NCBI GenBank assembly: GCA_002392835.1
Contig: DGHX01000104.1
Span: 16,183 to 23,539 of the forward strand
Origin: Prevotella sp. UBA3837
Lineage (GTDB): Bacteria > Bacteroidota > Bacteroidia > Bacteroidales > Bacteroidaceae
DNA length: 7,357 nt
Direction: 5' to 3'
Positions 1-6,356 of this stretch are shown here, one piece after another. The notes beneath the pieces are model-generated. The model saw nothing but the letters and a program-made list of their open reading frames with translations. It was not told where the DNA came from and made no database searches. Position 1 is the stretch's first letter, and every line of letters starts with the position of its first letter. Position numbers and translations under genes: made by a program.

Positions 1-190
1 GGGGTCGGGGGTGGGGTCAGTAATATCCAAAACGGGTACAAGAACACCCTAATTCAGTACCCCTGGGTATTCAGGTTCCATTACTGCATCAGAGAAACTG
101 AGAAGAGTGCGGAGTCATGCCCCGGCGGGGCAAAGTTTCGTACTCATGGCATTAAGTAGTTTCGCATCGGCTGCGAAATGTAAAAATATG

Positions 191-198
191 CAAATATA
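191..198 (-). promoter_or_regulatory. Possible leftward -7 box (TATATTTG)
   Basis: The minus strand reads TATATTTG at 198-191, an exact match to the Bacteroidetes TAnnTTTG -7 consensus. No TTG is found at the expected 19-21 base distance upstream, so the -33 element is weak or absent. If active, transcription would start near 185 and run left through the hairpin at 160-178 and the two mini-ORFs. Confidence 0.35.
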
Positions 199-229
199 GT
201 ATCTGAGGCAACAAAAACTGCACAAAAAA

Positions 230-261
230 TTTGCAAATGTGCAGAAAAGGCCGTACCTTTG
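230..261 (+). promoter_or_regulatory. Bacteroidetes-type promoter for the ligase pair
   Basis: TTTG at 230-233 and TACCTTTG at 254-261 are separated by 20 bases, matching the primary sigma-factor consensus of Bacteroidetes (TTTG, 19-21 bases, TAnnTTTG). The expected start of transcription is near 267, leaving a leader of roughly 18 bases before the ATG at 285. This rules out the upstream in-frame TTG (231) and ATG (237), which lie at or before the promoter elements. The -33 box is inside a perfect 10-bp palindrome, ATTTGCAAAT (229-238). Confidence 0.7.
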
Positions 262-284
262 CACAAAATTTTCGAAACTGTGCA

Positions 285-1931
285 ATGAACACAAGCTTCA
301 ACGAACTTATATATCAAGCAATTATACGCAACTGGGACTCGAATGCGCTGACCGACTACAAGGGTCAGACGCTGCAGTTTCACGACGTGGCCCGAAAGAT
401 TGAGAAGTTGCATCTGGCCTTCGAGCACTGCAACATCCATCAGGGCGACAAGATTGCCATCTGCGGCCGCAACTCGGCCCACTGGGCCGTGGCTTTCCTG
501 GCCTCGCTGACCTACGGCGCCGTGGCAGTGCCCATACTGCACGAGTTCAACGCCGAGCAGATACACAACATCGTTAACCACTCTGAGGCTCGCCTGCTCT
601 TCGTGGGCGACTACATAGCGAAGGAGATAGACCCGCAGCAGATGCCGCAACTCGAGGGCATACTGAACCTGCCCGACTTCTCGCTGATGATCTCTCGCTC
701 TGAACAGCTGACCTACGCCCGCGAGCACCTGAACATGCTCTTCGGCTCGAAGTATCCGCGCGCCTTCACCAAGGACGACCTGAAAGTGCACCAGGACCAG
801 CCCGAGGAGCTGGCACTCATCAACTACACCAGCGGCACCACAGGCTTCTCGAAGGGCGTCATGCTGCCCTACCGCGCACTTTGGGGAAACATCCACTTCT
901 GCCTGCATCGCTTAGGAGCACACGTGAAGGCCGGCGACCCCATGCTCGACATCCTGCCCATGGCACACATGTACGGACTGAGCATTGAGTTCCTCTTCGG
1001 ATTCTGCAACGGCTGCCACCTGTTCTTCCTGAACCGCCTGCCCTCCCCCACCCTCATCGCACAGGCCTTTACCGACATACGGCCCACGCTGGTGGTCACC
1101 GTGCCGATGATCATTGAGAAGATCATCCGCAAGCGTGTCTTCCCCGTCATGCAGACGCCGCGCATGAAGCTGCTCATGTCCATGCCCGTGGTGTCGAAGA
1201 AGGTGAAGGAGAAAGTGCTGGAGCAGGTGTACCAGGCCTTCGGCGGCCGCGCCTACGAGGTCATCGTGGGCGGTGCAGCCCTGTCGAAGGAGGTAGAGAG
1301 CTTCCTGCTCTCCATCGGTTTCCCCGTCACCGTGGGCTATGGCGCCACGGAGTGCGCACCCCTCATCAGCTACCGCGACTGGACGGAGTTTGCAGCCGGC
1401 TCGTGCGGCGAGGCCATCGACAACATGGAGGTGCGCATCGACAGCCACGACCCGCGGAACACGCCCGGCGAGATTCTGGCACGCGGCATGAACGTCATGC
1501 TGGGCTACTTCAAGAACGACGAGGCCACACGCCAGGCACTGGACAGCGAGGGATGGTACCACACCGGCGACCTGGGCACCATGGACGACGACGGCAACAT
1601 TTACATACGCGGACGGTCGAAGAACATGCTGCTCGGCTCTAACGGGCAGAACGTGTACCCCGAGGAGATAGAGGACCAGCTGAACTCGATGAGCATGGTC
1701 AGCGAGAGCCTGGTGGTGCAGCGCGGCGACAAGCTGGTGGCACTGGTATACCCCGACCAGGACGAGATGATGCACTTCAACACCCAGGAGCTGCAGGACA
1801 TCATGGAGCAGAACCGACAGGCACTGAACATGCGGCTGCCTGCCTACAGCCGACTGTCGGCTGTGGAGCTGCACAACGAGGAGTTCCAGAAAACACCTAA
1901 GAAGAGCATCAAGAGATACCTGTACAGTTAG
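285..1931 (+). CDS. AMP-forming acyl-CoA synthetase, paralogue 1
   Basis: A 548-residue member of the ANL superfamily (long-chain fatty-acid-CoA-ligase-like) expected to activate a carboxylic acid with ATP and transfer it to coenzyme A in the cytoplasm. Visible core motifs in order are the phosphate-binding loop YTSGTTGFSKG (181-191), the adenine-binding GYGATECAP (351-359), WYHTGDLG with the ribose-binding Asp429 (424-431), the hinge region GRSKN followed by NGQNVYPEEIE (443-463), and a C-terminal TPKKSIKRYLY (537-547). The start at 285 is chosen because it lies just downstream of a strong promoter and gives an N-terminus that aligns with the downstream paralogue; in-frame starts at 231 and 237 fall in the promoter. 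No signal peptide or membrane segment is seen. The catalytic A10 lysine of typical acyl-CoA ligases appears to align with Ser541. The acyl substrate cannot be deduced from the sequence. It is probably co-transcribed with the next gene. Confidence 0.93.
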   Translation: MNTSFNELIYQAIIRNWDSNALTDYKGQTLQFHDVARKIEKLHLAFEHCNIHQGDKIAICGRNSAHWAVAFLASLTYGAVAVPILHEFNAEQIHNIVNHSEARLLFVGDYIAKEIDPQQMPQLEGILNLPDFSLMISRSEQLTYAREHLNMLFGSKYPRAFTKDDLKVHQDQPEELALINYTSGTTGFSKGVMLPYRALWGNIHFCLHRLGAHVKAGDPMLDILPMAHMYGLSIEFLFGFCNGCHLFFLNRLPSPTLIAQAFTDIRPTLVVTVPMIIEKIIRKRVFPVMQTPRMKLLMSMPVVSKKVKEKVLEQVYQAFGGRAYEVIVGGAALSKEVESFLLSIGFPVTVGYGATECAPLISYRDWTEFAAGSCGEAIDNMEVRIDSHDPRNTPGEILARGMNVMLGYFKNDEATRQALDSEGWYHTGDLGTMDDDGNIYIRGRSKNMLLGSNGQNVYPEEIEDQLNSMSMVSESLVVQRGDKLVALVYPDQDEMMHFNTQELQDIMEQNRQALNMRLPAYSRLSAVELHNEEFQKTPKKSIKRYLYS

Positions 1932-1965
1932 GAGTGAGGAGTTAAGAGTTAGGAGTTAAGAGTTA
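1924..1965 (+). repeat. Tandem heptamer tract (RGAGTKA) overlapping the stop codon
   Basis: Five contiguous 7-base units run from 1931 to 1965: GGAGTGA, GGAGTTA, AGAGTTA, GGAGTTA, AGAGTTA. A degenerate unit, ACAGTTA (1924-1930), precedes them and contains most of the TAG stop codon of the first ligase. The tract fills most of the 52-base spacer between the two ligase genes. The same heptamer recurs at 3694-3707, inverted at 3719-3732, and inverted at 3948-3961. Confidence 0.85.
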
Positions 1966-1983
1966 AGATACTACCGACATATT

Positions 1984-3645
1984 ATGAAAGAGATACCAAG
2001 CTATAATGCACTGATAGAAAAGAGCATCATCGACCACTGGGACATGGATGCGCTGACCGACTACAAGGGCCAGACCTTGCAGTACCACGACGTGGCACGC
2101 AAGATTGAGAAGGTGCACATACTGTTCGAGAACAGCGGCGTGCAGCGCGGCGACAAGATAGCGCTGTGCGGGCGCAACAGCAGCCAGTGGACGGTGGCCT
2201 TCATAGCCACCATCACCTACGGCGCCATAGCCGTGCCCATACTGCATGAGTTCACCGCCGACCAGGTGCACAACATCGTGAACCACAGCGATGCGAAGCT
2301 ACTCTTTGCCGGCGACCACATCTGCGGCAGCATAGACCCCATGCAGATGCCGCACCTGGAGGGCATCATCCGCAACAGCGACTACTCGCTGCTGCTGTCG
2401 CGCACCGACAAGCTGACCTACGCCCGCGAGCACCTGAACGAGCTCTACGGCAAGAAGTTCCCCAAGTACTTCCGCAAGGAGCACGTGCACTACTACCACG
2501 AGCAGAGCCCCGACGAGCTGGCACTCATCAACTACACCAGCGGCACCACGGGCTTCTCGAAGGGAGTGATGATTCCCTACCGTGCCATGTGGTCGAACTA
2601 CGACTTCGCCTGCGCCGCCATGGGCCGCGAGCTGAATCCCGGCGACAGCGTCATATCCATACTGCCCATGGCACACATGTACAGCATGGCCTTCGAGTTC
2701 AGCATGGAGTTCCTCACCGGCTGCCATGTCTACTACCTGAACCGCGTGCCTTCGCCGGCCATCATCGCACAGGCCTTTGCCGACGTGAAGCCGCGCATCA
2801 TCATCGCCGTGCCGCTGGTCATCGAGAAGATCATACGCAAGAAGGTGTTCCCCAAGATTCAGACCCCACGCATGCAGCTGCTGCTGCAGCTGCCCGTCAT
2901 CGCCCAGAAGGTACGCGAGCGCATCTGCGAGGAAGTGAAGAAGGCCTTCGGCGGCAACTTCTTCGAGATCATCGTCGGCGGAGCTGCCTTCAACCAGGAG
3001 GTGGAGCGATTCCTGCACCAGATAGACTTCCCCTACACCGTGGGCTACGGCGCCACGGAGTGTGCACCCATCATCTGCTATTCCGACTGGCGCACCTTCG
3101 CCCCCGGCAGCTGCGGACGCGCCGCCAAGCACATGGAAGTGCGCATAGACAGTCCCGACCCGGAGAACACCCCCGGTGAGATCCTCACCCGCGGACTGAA
3201 CGTCATGCTGGGCTACTACAAGAACGACGAGGCTACACGCCAGACCATAGACAGCGACGGATGGTACCACACCGGCGACCTGGGCACAATGGACGACGAG
3301 GGCAACGTCTTCATCAACGGACGCTCGAAGAACATGCTCCTCTCCGCCAACGGACAGAATATCTACCCCGAGGAGATTGAGGACAAGCTGAACTCGATGA
3401 CGCTGGTCGTAGAGAGCATCGTGGTGCAGCGCGACACGAAGCTGGTGGCACTGGTGCACCCCGACCTGGACGAGGCCCGCAACCTGGGCTTCACCAAGGA
3501 GGACCTGCAGGGCATCATGGAGCAGAACCGCAACGGCCTGAACCAGGCGCTGCCCGCCTACGAGAAGATCAGCGAGATAGAAATCTACGAGGAGGAGTTT
3601 GCCAAGACTCCGAAGAAGAGCATCAAGCGGTATTTGTACAGTTAA
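1984..3645 (+). CDS. AMP-forming acyl-CoA synthetase, paralogue 2
   Basis: A 553-residue ANL-superfamily acyl-CoA synthetase, about two-thirds identical by eye to the gene immediately upstream over its whole length. Motifs are YTSGTTGFSKG (184-194), GYGATECAP (354-362), WYHTGDLG (427-434), GRSKN then NGQNIYPEEIE (446-466), and TPKKSIKRYLY (542-552). It is presumed cytoplasmic and to make an acyl-AMP and then an acyl-CoA. The paralogues differ most around residues 110-175 and 200-245, including the stretch after the P-loop where acyl-binding residues usually lie (for example MYSMAFEFSMEF here against MYGLSIEFLFGF in the first copy), so the substrates may differ. No promoter of its own is visible in the 52-base spacer, which implies read-through from the promoter at 230-261. 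The A10 lysine position again looks like serine (Ser546). The start is the only ATG compatible with the paralogue alignment. Confidence 0.93.
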   Translation: MKEIPSYNALIEKSIIDHWDMDALTDYKGQTLQYHDVARKIEKVHILFENSGVQRGDKIALCGRNSSQWTVAFIATITYGAIAVPILHEFTADQVHNIVNHSDAKLLFAGDHICGSIDPMQMPHLEGIIRNSDYSLLLSRTDKLTYAREHLNELYGKKFPKYFRKEHVHYYHEQSPDELALINYTSGTTGFSKGVMIPYRAMWSNYDFACAAMGRELNPGDSVISILPMAHMYSMAFEFSMEFLTGCHVYYLNRVPSPAIIAQAFADVKPRIIIAVPLVIEKIIRKKVFPKIQTPRMQLLLQLPVIAQKVRERICEEVKKAFGGNFFEIIVGGAAFNQEVERFLHQIDFPYTVGYGATECAPIICYSDWRTFAPGSCGRAAKHMEVRIDSPDPENTPGEILTRGLNVMLGYYKNDEATRQTIDSDGWYHTGDLGTMDDEGNVFINGRSKNMLLSANGQNIYPEEIEDKLNSMTLVVESIVVQRDTKLVALVHPDLDEARNLGFTKEDLQGIMEQNRNGLNQALPAYEKISEIEIYEEEFAKTPKKSIKRYLYS

Positions 3646-3649
3646 CCTA

Positions 3650-3668
3650 GCCCCCTAAGTTAGGGGGT
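3650..3668 (+). terminator. GC-rich hairpin after the second ligase
   Basis: CCCCCTA (3651-3657) pairs with TAGGGGG (3661-3667) around a 3-base loop, and a G-T pair at 3650/3668 can extend the stem. It begins 5 bases after the TAA stop codon. The following sequence is G-rich (TTGGGGGTC) rather than a T-run, so it is not a canonical intrinsic terminator. A role in ending or protecting the ligase mRNA is inferred from position. Confidence 0.45.
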
Positions 3669-3692
3669 TGGGGGTCTGAACGAGGAAAAGTC

Positions 3693-3732
3693 AGGAGTTA
3701 GGAGTTATTGCGCAAAGCAACTCCTAACTCCT
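3693..3732. repeat. 14-bp perfect inverted repeat of GGAGTTA heptamers
   Basis: AGGAGTTAGGAGTT (3693-3706) is exactly complementary to AACTCCTAACTCCT (3719-3732), with a 12-base spacer that contains TTGC and GCAA. Each arm consists of two copies of the GGAGTTA heptamer seen after the first ligase. It would form a strong hairpin in RNA transcribed from either direction and is a possible bidirectional terminator or mRNA 3' stabiliser. Confidence 0.75.
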
Positions 3733-3740
3733 AATTGAAC

Positions 3741-3944
3741 TTTCCCACCCTTTTATAACAACCACAGATGACACAGATTACACGGATTATGGCTACGCCA
3801 GTTATTTGTTACGCAGATTTCGATGAGATTACACAGATTACGGCGCGTGGTAATCTGTGAAATCATTTCGCCGTGAAGCGGCTCTAATCGTTTATGAATC
3901 TGTGCCATCTGTGAAATCTGTGGTTGTTATAATGGAGTGGGAAA
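3741..3944. repeat. Palindromic element built of 9-bp CACAGATTA units
   Basis: The outer arms 3741-3788 and 3897-3944 pair almost end to end: 8 bp (TTTCCCAC/GTGGGAAA), then a perfect 17 bp (3753-3769 with 3916-3932), 7 bp, and 8 bp, separated by short symmetrical mismatches. Each arm contains three in-phase 9-bp units: CACAGATGA, CACAGATTA, CACGGATTA at 3763-3789, and their reverse forms at 3896-3922. Inside are three smaller hairpins: TGGC/GCCA (3790-3800), CACAGATTAC/GTAATCTGTG (3832-3841 with 3850-3859, extended by GATT/AATC after one mismatch), and GCCG/CGGC (3870-3882). The fold would be a long stem closing a multi-branched loop. It has no coding capacity. It could be a mobile miniature element, a REP-like repeat, or a structured RNA end; the sequence alone does not decide. 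Confidence 0.75.
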
Positions 3945-3947
3945 CTA

Positions 3948-3961
3948 TAACTCCTAACTCA
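3948..3961 (-). repeat. Heptamer pair abutting the esterase stop codon
   Basis: On the minus strand, the esterase TAG (3964-3962) is followed at once by TGAGTTA (3961-3955) and GGAGTTA (3954-3948). This mirrors the first ligase, where the same heptamers begin at its stop codon. AACTCCTAACTC (3949-3960) is also an exact direct repeat of 3719-3730 on the other side of the palindromic element. Confidence 0.7.
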
Positions 3962-5119
3962 CTACAGGTTTTTCTTGAAGAACTGCAGCACGCGTTCCTG
4001 CGCGCGCAGCGGACAGCTGTGAGGCATGTCCCATAGTTCCGTCTCTATCTTGTCGGCGGCCCCCTGGCTCTCCCACGTGCGGTGCATGATGTCGTAGGCT
4101 TTCTTCACTCCAGGCACGGGGAACAGCTTGTCCTGCGTGCCGTTGATGAACAGCATGGCCTTGGGACAGGCCATCGACGCCACATGAGGATAGTCCATCC
4201 AGCGGCGCAGACCGGGGAAGCAGTTGGCAAAGCCGCCGTTCTCCGTGCGGCTGTACTTCAGCGACATCTGCTCGTCGGTGGTCACCATCCAGCACACGGC
4301 AGCCCCCGCCTTGATGCGGTCGCTCAGCGCCGAGAGCATCCAGGCCCTGTAGGCACCCATCGAACAGCCCATGCAGCCAATGCGGCTGGCGTCCACTTCG
4401 GGCAGCGAGGCCAGGAACTCCGTGCCCGACAGGTCGTCGTAGGTCATATAGGCCGAGAGGTCAACGCCGTACATCATCATGTTACCGGCTATCATGTCGT
4501 AGCGGTCGCGCCGCGGGCCCTCCTTCTGTCCGCGCTCGCCCCACATCGGGGCATCGGCTGAGAACACCACATAGCCGTTGCGCGCCAGGTAGTCGCCCAC
4601 GAACTGTCCCTCGTAGAGTGCCAGCCACTCCTCGGCATCCCTGACGACCGCCGTGTCCTCGCAGGCCAGCGGGCGTATCATCTTCTCCTTGCCTATGAAG
4701 AGGTGGGCGCCGTGGTCGTGCAGCGCATTGATGGCGGGGAAGGGTCCCTTGCCGTCGGGGATGAGCAGCAGGGCCGGCACGGTGTAGTAGCGCGACAGGC
4801 GTACCTCTATCTTCCGCGCCCGGTAGCCGTCGCGCTGCTCCTCGGCAATGACCTTCACGTCATAGCCGTCGGCAGGGGGCGGTGGCGGGGTGAGCATGCA
4901 GTCGAGCACGCGCTGACGGGCCATGCGCCGCCAGGCGTCGAAGTCGGTCATGCCGCTGTTCTCCCACGCCAAGGGATAGGTCAGGTCACGCAGCAGCGAG
5001 TCGGCATAGACCGGCAGGTTGCGTTCAAACTCATACTTCGCGCGCCGCTGTGCAGCAGCTGTCGTCGGCAGCAGGCAGGCCACGGCCAGCAGCCATGCAG
5101 ACATCAGGTTCTTATTCAT
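3962..5119 (-). CDS. Exported alpha/beta-hydrolase, acetyl-xylan-esterase/dienelactone-hydrolase-like
   Basis: A 385-residue serine hydrolase of the alpha/beta fold. Residues 1-23 form a signal peptide (short basic start, hydrophobic core, AAA-Q cleavage site near 23/24), so it should act in the periplasm. Candidate catalytic residues are Ser253 in the nucleophile elbow GCSMG (251-255), Asp330 in NGTQDK, and His367 in MPHSC. An HDHG motif (134-137) before the elbow fits the oxyanion-hole region. The length and motif order fit the large secreted esterases of Bacteroidetes often labelled acetyl xylan esterase or dienelactone hydrolase. The ester removed is not known from sequence; acetyl or other acyl groups on sugars are likely because it is the second gene of an operon with a sugar symporter. 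Its ATG overlaps the TGA of that gene (ATGA), indicating translational coupling. A run of five prolines occurs at 78-82. A lipoprotein signal (AVAC at 12-15) was considered but fits less well. Confidence 0.85.
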   Translation of the reverse strand: MNKNLMSAWLLAVACLLPTTAAAQRRAKYEFERNLPVYADSLLRDLTYPLAWENSGMTDFDAWRRMARQRVLDCMLTPPPPPADGYDVKVIAEEQRDGYRARKIEVRLSRYYTVPALLLIPDGKGPFPAINALHDHGAHLFIGKEKMIRPLACEDTAVVRDAEEWLALYEGQFVGDYLARNGYVVFSADAPMWGERGQKEGPRRDRYDMIAGNMMMYGVDLSAYMTYDDLSGTEFLASLPEVDASRIGCMGCSMGAYRAWMLSALSDRIKAGAAVCWMVTTDEQMSLKYSRTENGGFANCFPGLRRWMDYPHVASMACPKAMLFINGTQDKLFPVPGVKKAYDIMHRTWESQGAADKIETELWDMPHSCPLRAQERVLQFFKKNL

Positions 5120-6327
5120 TGCTTTACATTCTTACGCACCACGCTCCAGGAGTATGCAGTGACAACGGCGAAGCCTGCGAGCGGGATGATGAACGGCAGG
5201 AAAGGATTGACATGGTCGGCCAGCAGGCCCATGAGCAGGAAGCCGCAGCCGCCGATGGGGGTCATCATCAACAGCGAGGCGGCGCGCTTCTTCTCAGCAG
5301 CACTCAGTCCGCTGACAGCCATGGAGAAGATGGTGGGGAACATGATGGCCTCAAACAGATAGTTAGCTATCAGCGCCACCAGCGACAGCGTGCCCAGGTT
5401 GAGCATCGTCAGCACCATGCACGCCACGGTGCCCACGGCACAGGCCAGCAGCATCTTCTCAGCCTTCACGCTGCGCATGATCCAGCTGCCCAGGAAGCGG
5501 CCCACCATGAAGATGACCAGCGCCAGCGACACCACACGCGAGGCATCGAGCTTCGACATCCAGCCCGTGCCCGTGACGAAGTTGACGAAGTAGCTGTTGA
5601 TGCTGATCTCGGCCACCTCGTAGCTCAGCAGCGCCAGCAGTCCGAACAGGAACCAACGGTTGCGCAGCAGCCCGCCGATGGTGACCTTGCCGCCAGCGGC
5701 GGGGGCGTCGGCAAGAGAGTCCTTCTGTCCGCTGATTTCGGGCAGCGGCACACGTGTGAACACCAGGGCGATGAGCAGCACCACCACGCCCATGATGGCG
5801 TAGGGCACGGAGGCATCGGCATGGCCGCCGTCCTCGCTGAACAGGAAGCCGCCCACGAGCAGGGTGGCCATGAAGCAGCCCATGCCGTTGAACGTCTGCG
5901 ACAGGTTCAGGCGGCTGCTGGCCGTGTCGGCCGGGCCGAGCTCGGTGACGTAGGGGTTGGCGGCCGTCTCAAGGAACGTCAGGCCGCAGCCAATGACGAA
6001 CAGCGCGGCCAGGAAGGCAGCAAAGGTGCTGCCGGGGATGAAGGCCAGTGCACCCAGGCCGAACAGCGTCAGGCCGAACACCACACCGCGGCGGTAGCCA
6101 TAGCGGGTGATGAACAGGCCGGCGGGGATGGCCATGAGAAAATAGCCCAGATAGGTGGTGACCTGGATGAGCGACGACTGCGTGATGCTGATGTGCAGCT
6201 CGTCCTGGAAGTGCTTGTTCAGCACGTCGAGGATAGCGCGGGCGAAGCCCCACAGGAAGAAGAGAAGTGTGATGAGCACAAAGGGCACCACATAGCGGCG
6301 ATCGGTTAGTTTTGTCTTGTTTGCCAT
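5116..6327 (-). CDS. FucP-family sugar/H+ symporter (MFS)
   Basis: A 403-residue inner-membrane transporter of the major facilitator superfamily, fucose-galactose-glucose:H+ symporter family. Hydrophobic segments consistent with 12 helices run along the whole protein, with a hydrophilic central loop at about 196-216. Family hallmarks are FFLWGFARAILDVLNKHF (23-40), with Asp34 at the position of the essential Asp46 of E. coli FucP, the GYRRGV loop (77-82), and GCGLTFLETAANPYV (113-127), with Glu120 at the position of FucP Glu135. RLNLSQTFNGMG (139-150) is also typical. The sugar is not deducible; fucose, glucose, galactose and related sugars are all transported by relatives. It is the first gene of an operon with the downstream esterase (4-base overlap) and has its own promoter about 30 bases upstream. 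The start ATG at 6327 is supported by that promoter and by a normal N-terminus. Confidence 0.9.
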   Translation of the reverse strand: MANKTKLTDRRYVVPFVLITLLFFLWGFARAILDVLNKHFQDELHISITQSSLIQVTTYLGYFLMAIPAGLFITRYGYRRGVVFGLTLFGLGALAFIPGSTFAAFLAALFVIGCGLTFLETAANPYVTELGPADTASSRLNLSQTFNGMGCFMATLLVGGFLFSEDGGHADASVPYAIMGVVVLLIALVFTRVPLPEISGQKDSLADAPAAGGKVTIGGLLRNRWFLFGLLALLSYEVAEISINSYFVNFVTGTGWMSKLDASRVVSLALVIFMVGRFLGSWIMRSVKAEKMLLACAVGTVACMVLTMLNLGTLSLVALIANYLFEAIMFPTIFSMAVSGLSAAEKKRAASLLMMTPIGGCGFLLMGLLADHVNPFLPFIIPLAGFAVVTAYSWSVVRKNVKQ

Positions 6328-6356
6328 AATCCAGTCATTGATGTGTTAACGATGTG

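Larger units (their letters stand above)
1..284. other. Intergenic region with hairpins and mini-ORFs, no ordinary gene
   Basis: No reading frame here resembles a known protein family. The left edge (1-18) is a G-rich run of three G-blocks. Small inverted repeats are visible: TACCC/GGGTA at 58-62 and 65-69, TGCCCCG/CGGGGCA at 118-124 and 126-132, and TTTCGCA/TGCGAAA at 160-166 and 172-178. On the minus strand there is a 10-codon ORF at 147-115 (MSTKLCPAGA), whose last codons are the 118-132 palindrome. An overlapping frame starts at 167, reads MRNYLMP, hits TGA, and then stays open from 143 to a TAA at 83-81. A TATATTTG box on the minus strand (198-191) could drive this stretch leftward, while the ligase promoter drives the other way. 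The density of structure suggests a leader RNA or a dispersed repeat rather than random spacer; that is inference. Confidence 0.5.
3646..3961. other. Convergent intergenic gap filled with inverted repeats
   Basis: This 316-base gap lies between the plus-strand ligase pair and the minus-strand esterase gene. It has no credible coding sequence. It contains, left to right, a GC-rich hairpin (3650-3668), a heptamer inverted repeat (3693-3732), a long palindromic element of 9-bp units (3741-3944), and a final heptamer pair (3948-3961) that abuts the esterase stop codon. No classical hairpin plus T-run terminator is present, so these structures probably mark the ends of both converging transcripts. 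Confidence 0.7.

Noticed and set aside
1..18. G-quadruplex at the left edge
   Set aside because: Only three G-runs are inside the window; a fourth would have to lie beyond position 1, so it cannot be supported.
231..284. 18-residue N-terminal extension of the first ligase (TTG at 231, ATG at 237)
   Set aside because: The promoter -33 and -7 boxes lie at 230-261, so these starts would not be transcribed, and the extension has no counterpart in the paralogue.
144..908. 254-codon minus-strand frame opposite the first ligase
   Set aside because: It is antisense to strongly conserved ligase sequence, has a low-complexity Val/His/Leu/Gln-rich composition typical of an antisense shadow in GC-rich DNA, and matches no family. 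Only its last few codons (left of about 200) lie outside the ligase and are discussed separately.
912..1874. 320-codon minus-strand frame
   Set aside because: Lies wholly inside the first ligase on the opposite strand, with no recognisable motif and shadow-like composition rich in His, Val, Leu and Gln.
2299..3459. 386-codon minus-strand frame
   Set aside because: Lies wholly inside the second ligase; the equivalent region of the first ligase gives a similar antisense frame, as expected from shared codon pattern rather than a real gene.
3763..3922. CRISPR array
   Set aside because: The repeat units are only 9 bp, contiguous or mirror-imaged, and without uniform unique spacers; no cas genes are present.
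3719..3960. Target-site duplication (AACTCCTAACTC at 3719-3730 and 3949-3960) around the palindromic element
   Set aside because: The repeats are exact, but they lie 10 and 4 bases away from the arm ends and consist of the heptamer that is tandemly repeated elsewhere in the window, so they do not prove an insertion event.
5050..6309. 419-codon plus-strand frame opposite the symporter
   Set aside because: The product is an extreme Gln/His/Glu/Ala-rich sequence, the usual antisense image of a hydrophobic membrane protein; the minus-strand symporter has clear family motifs.
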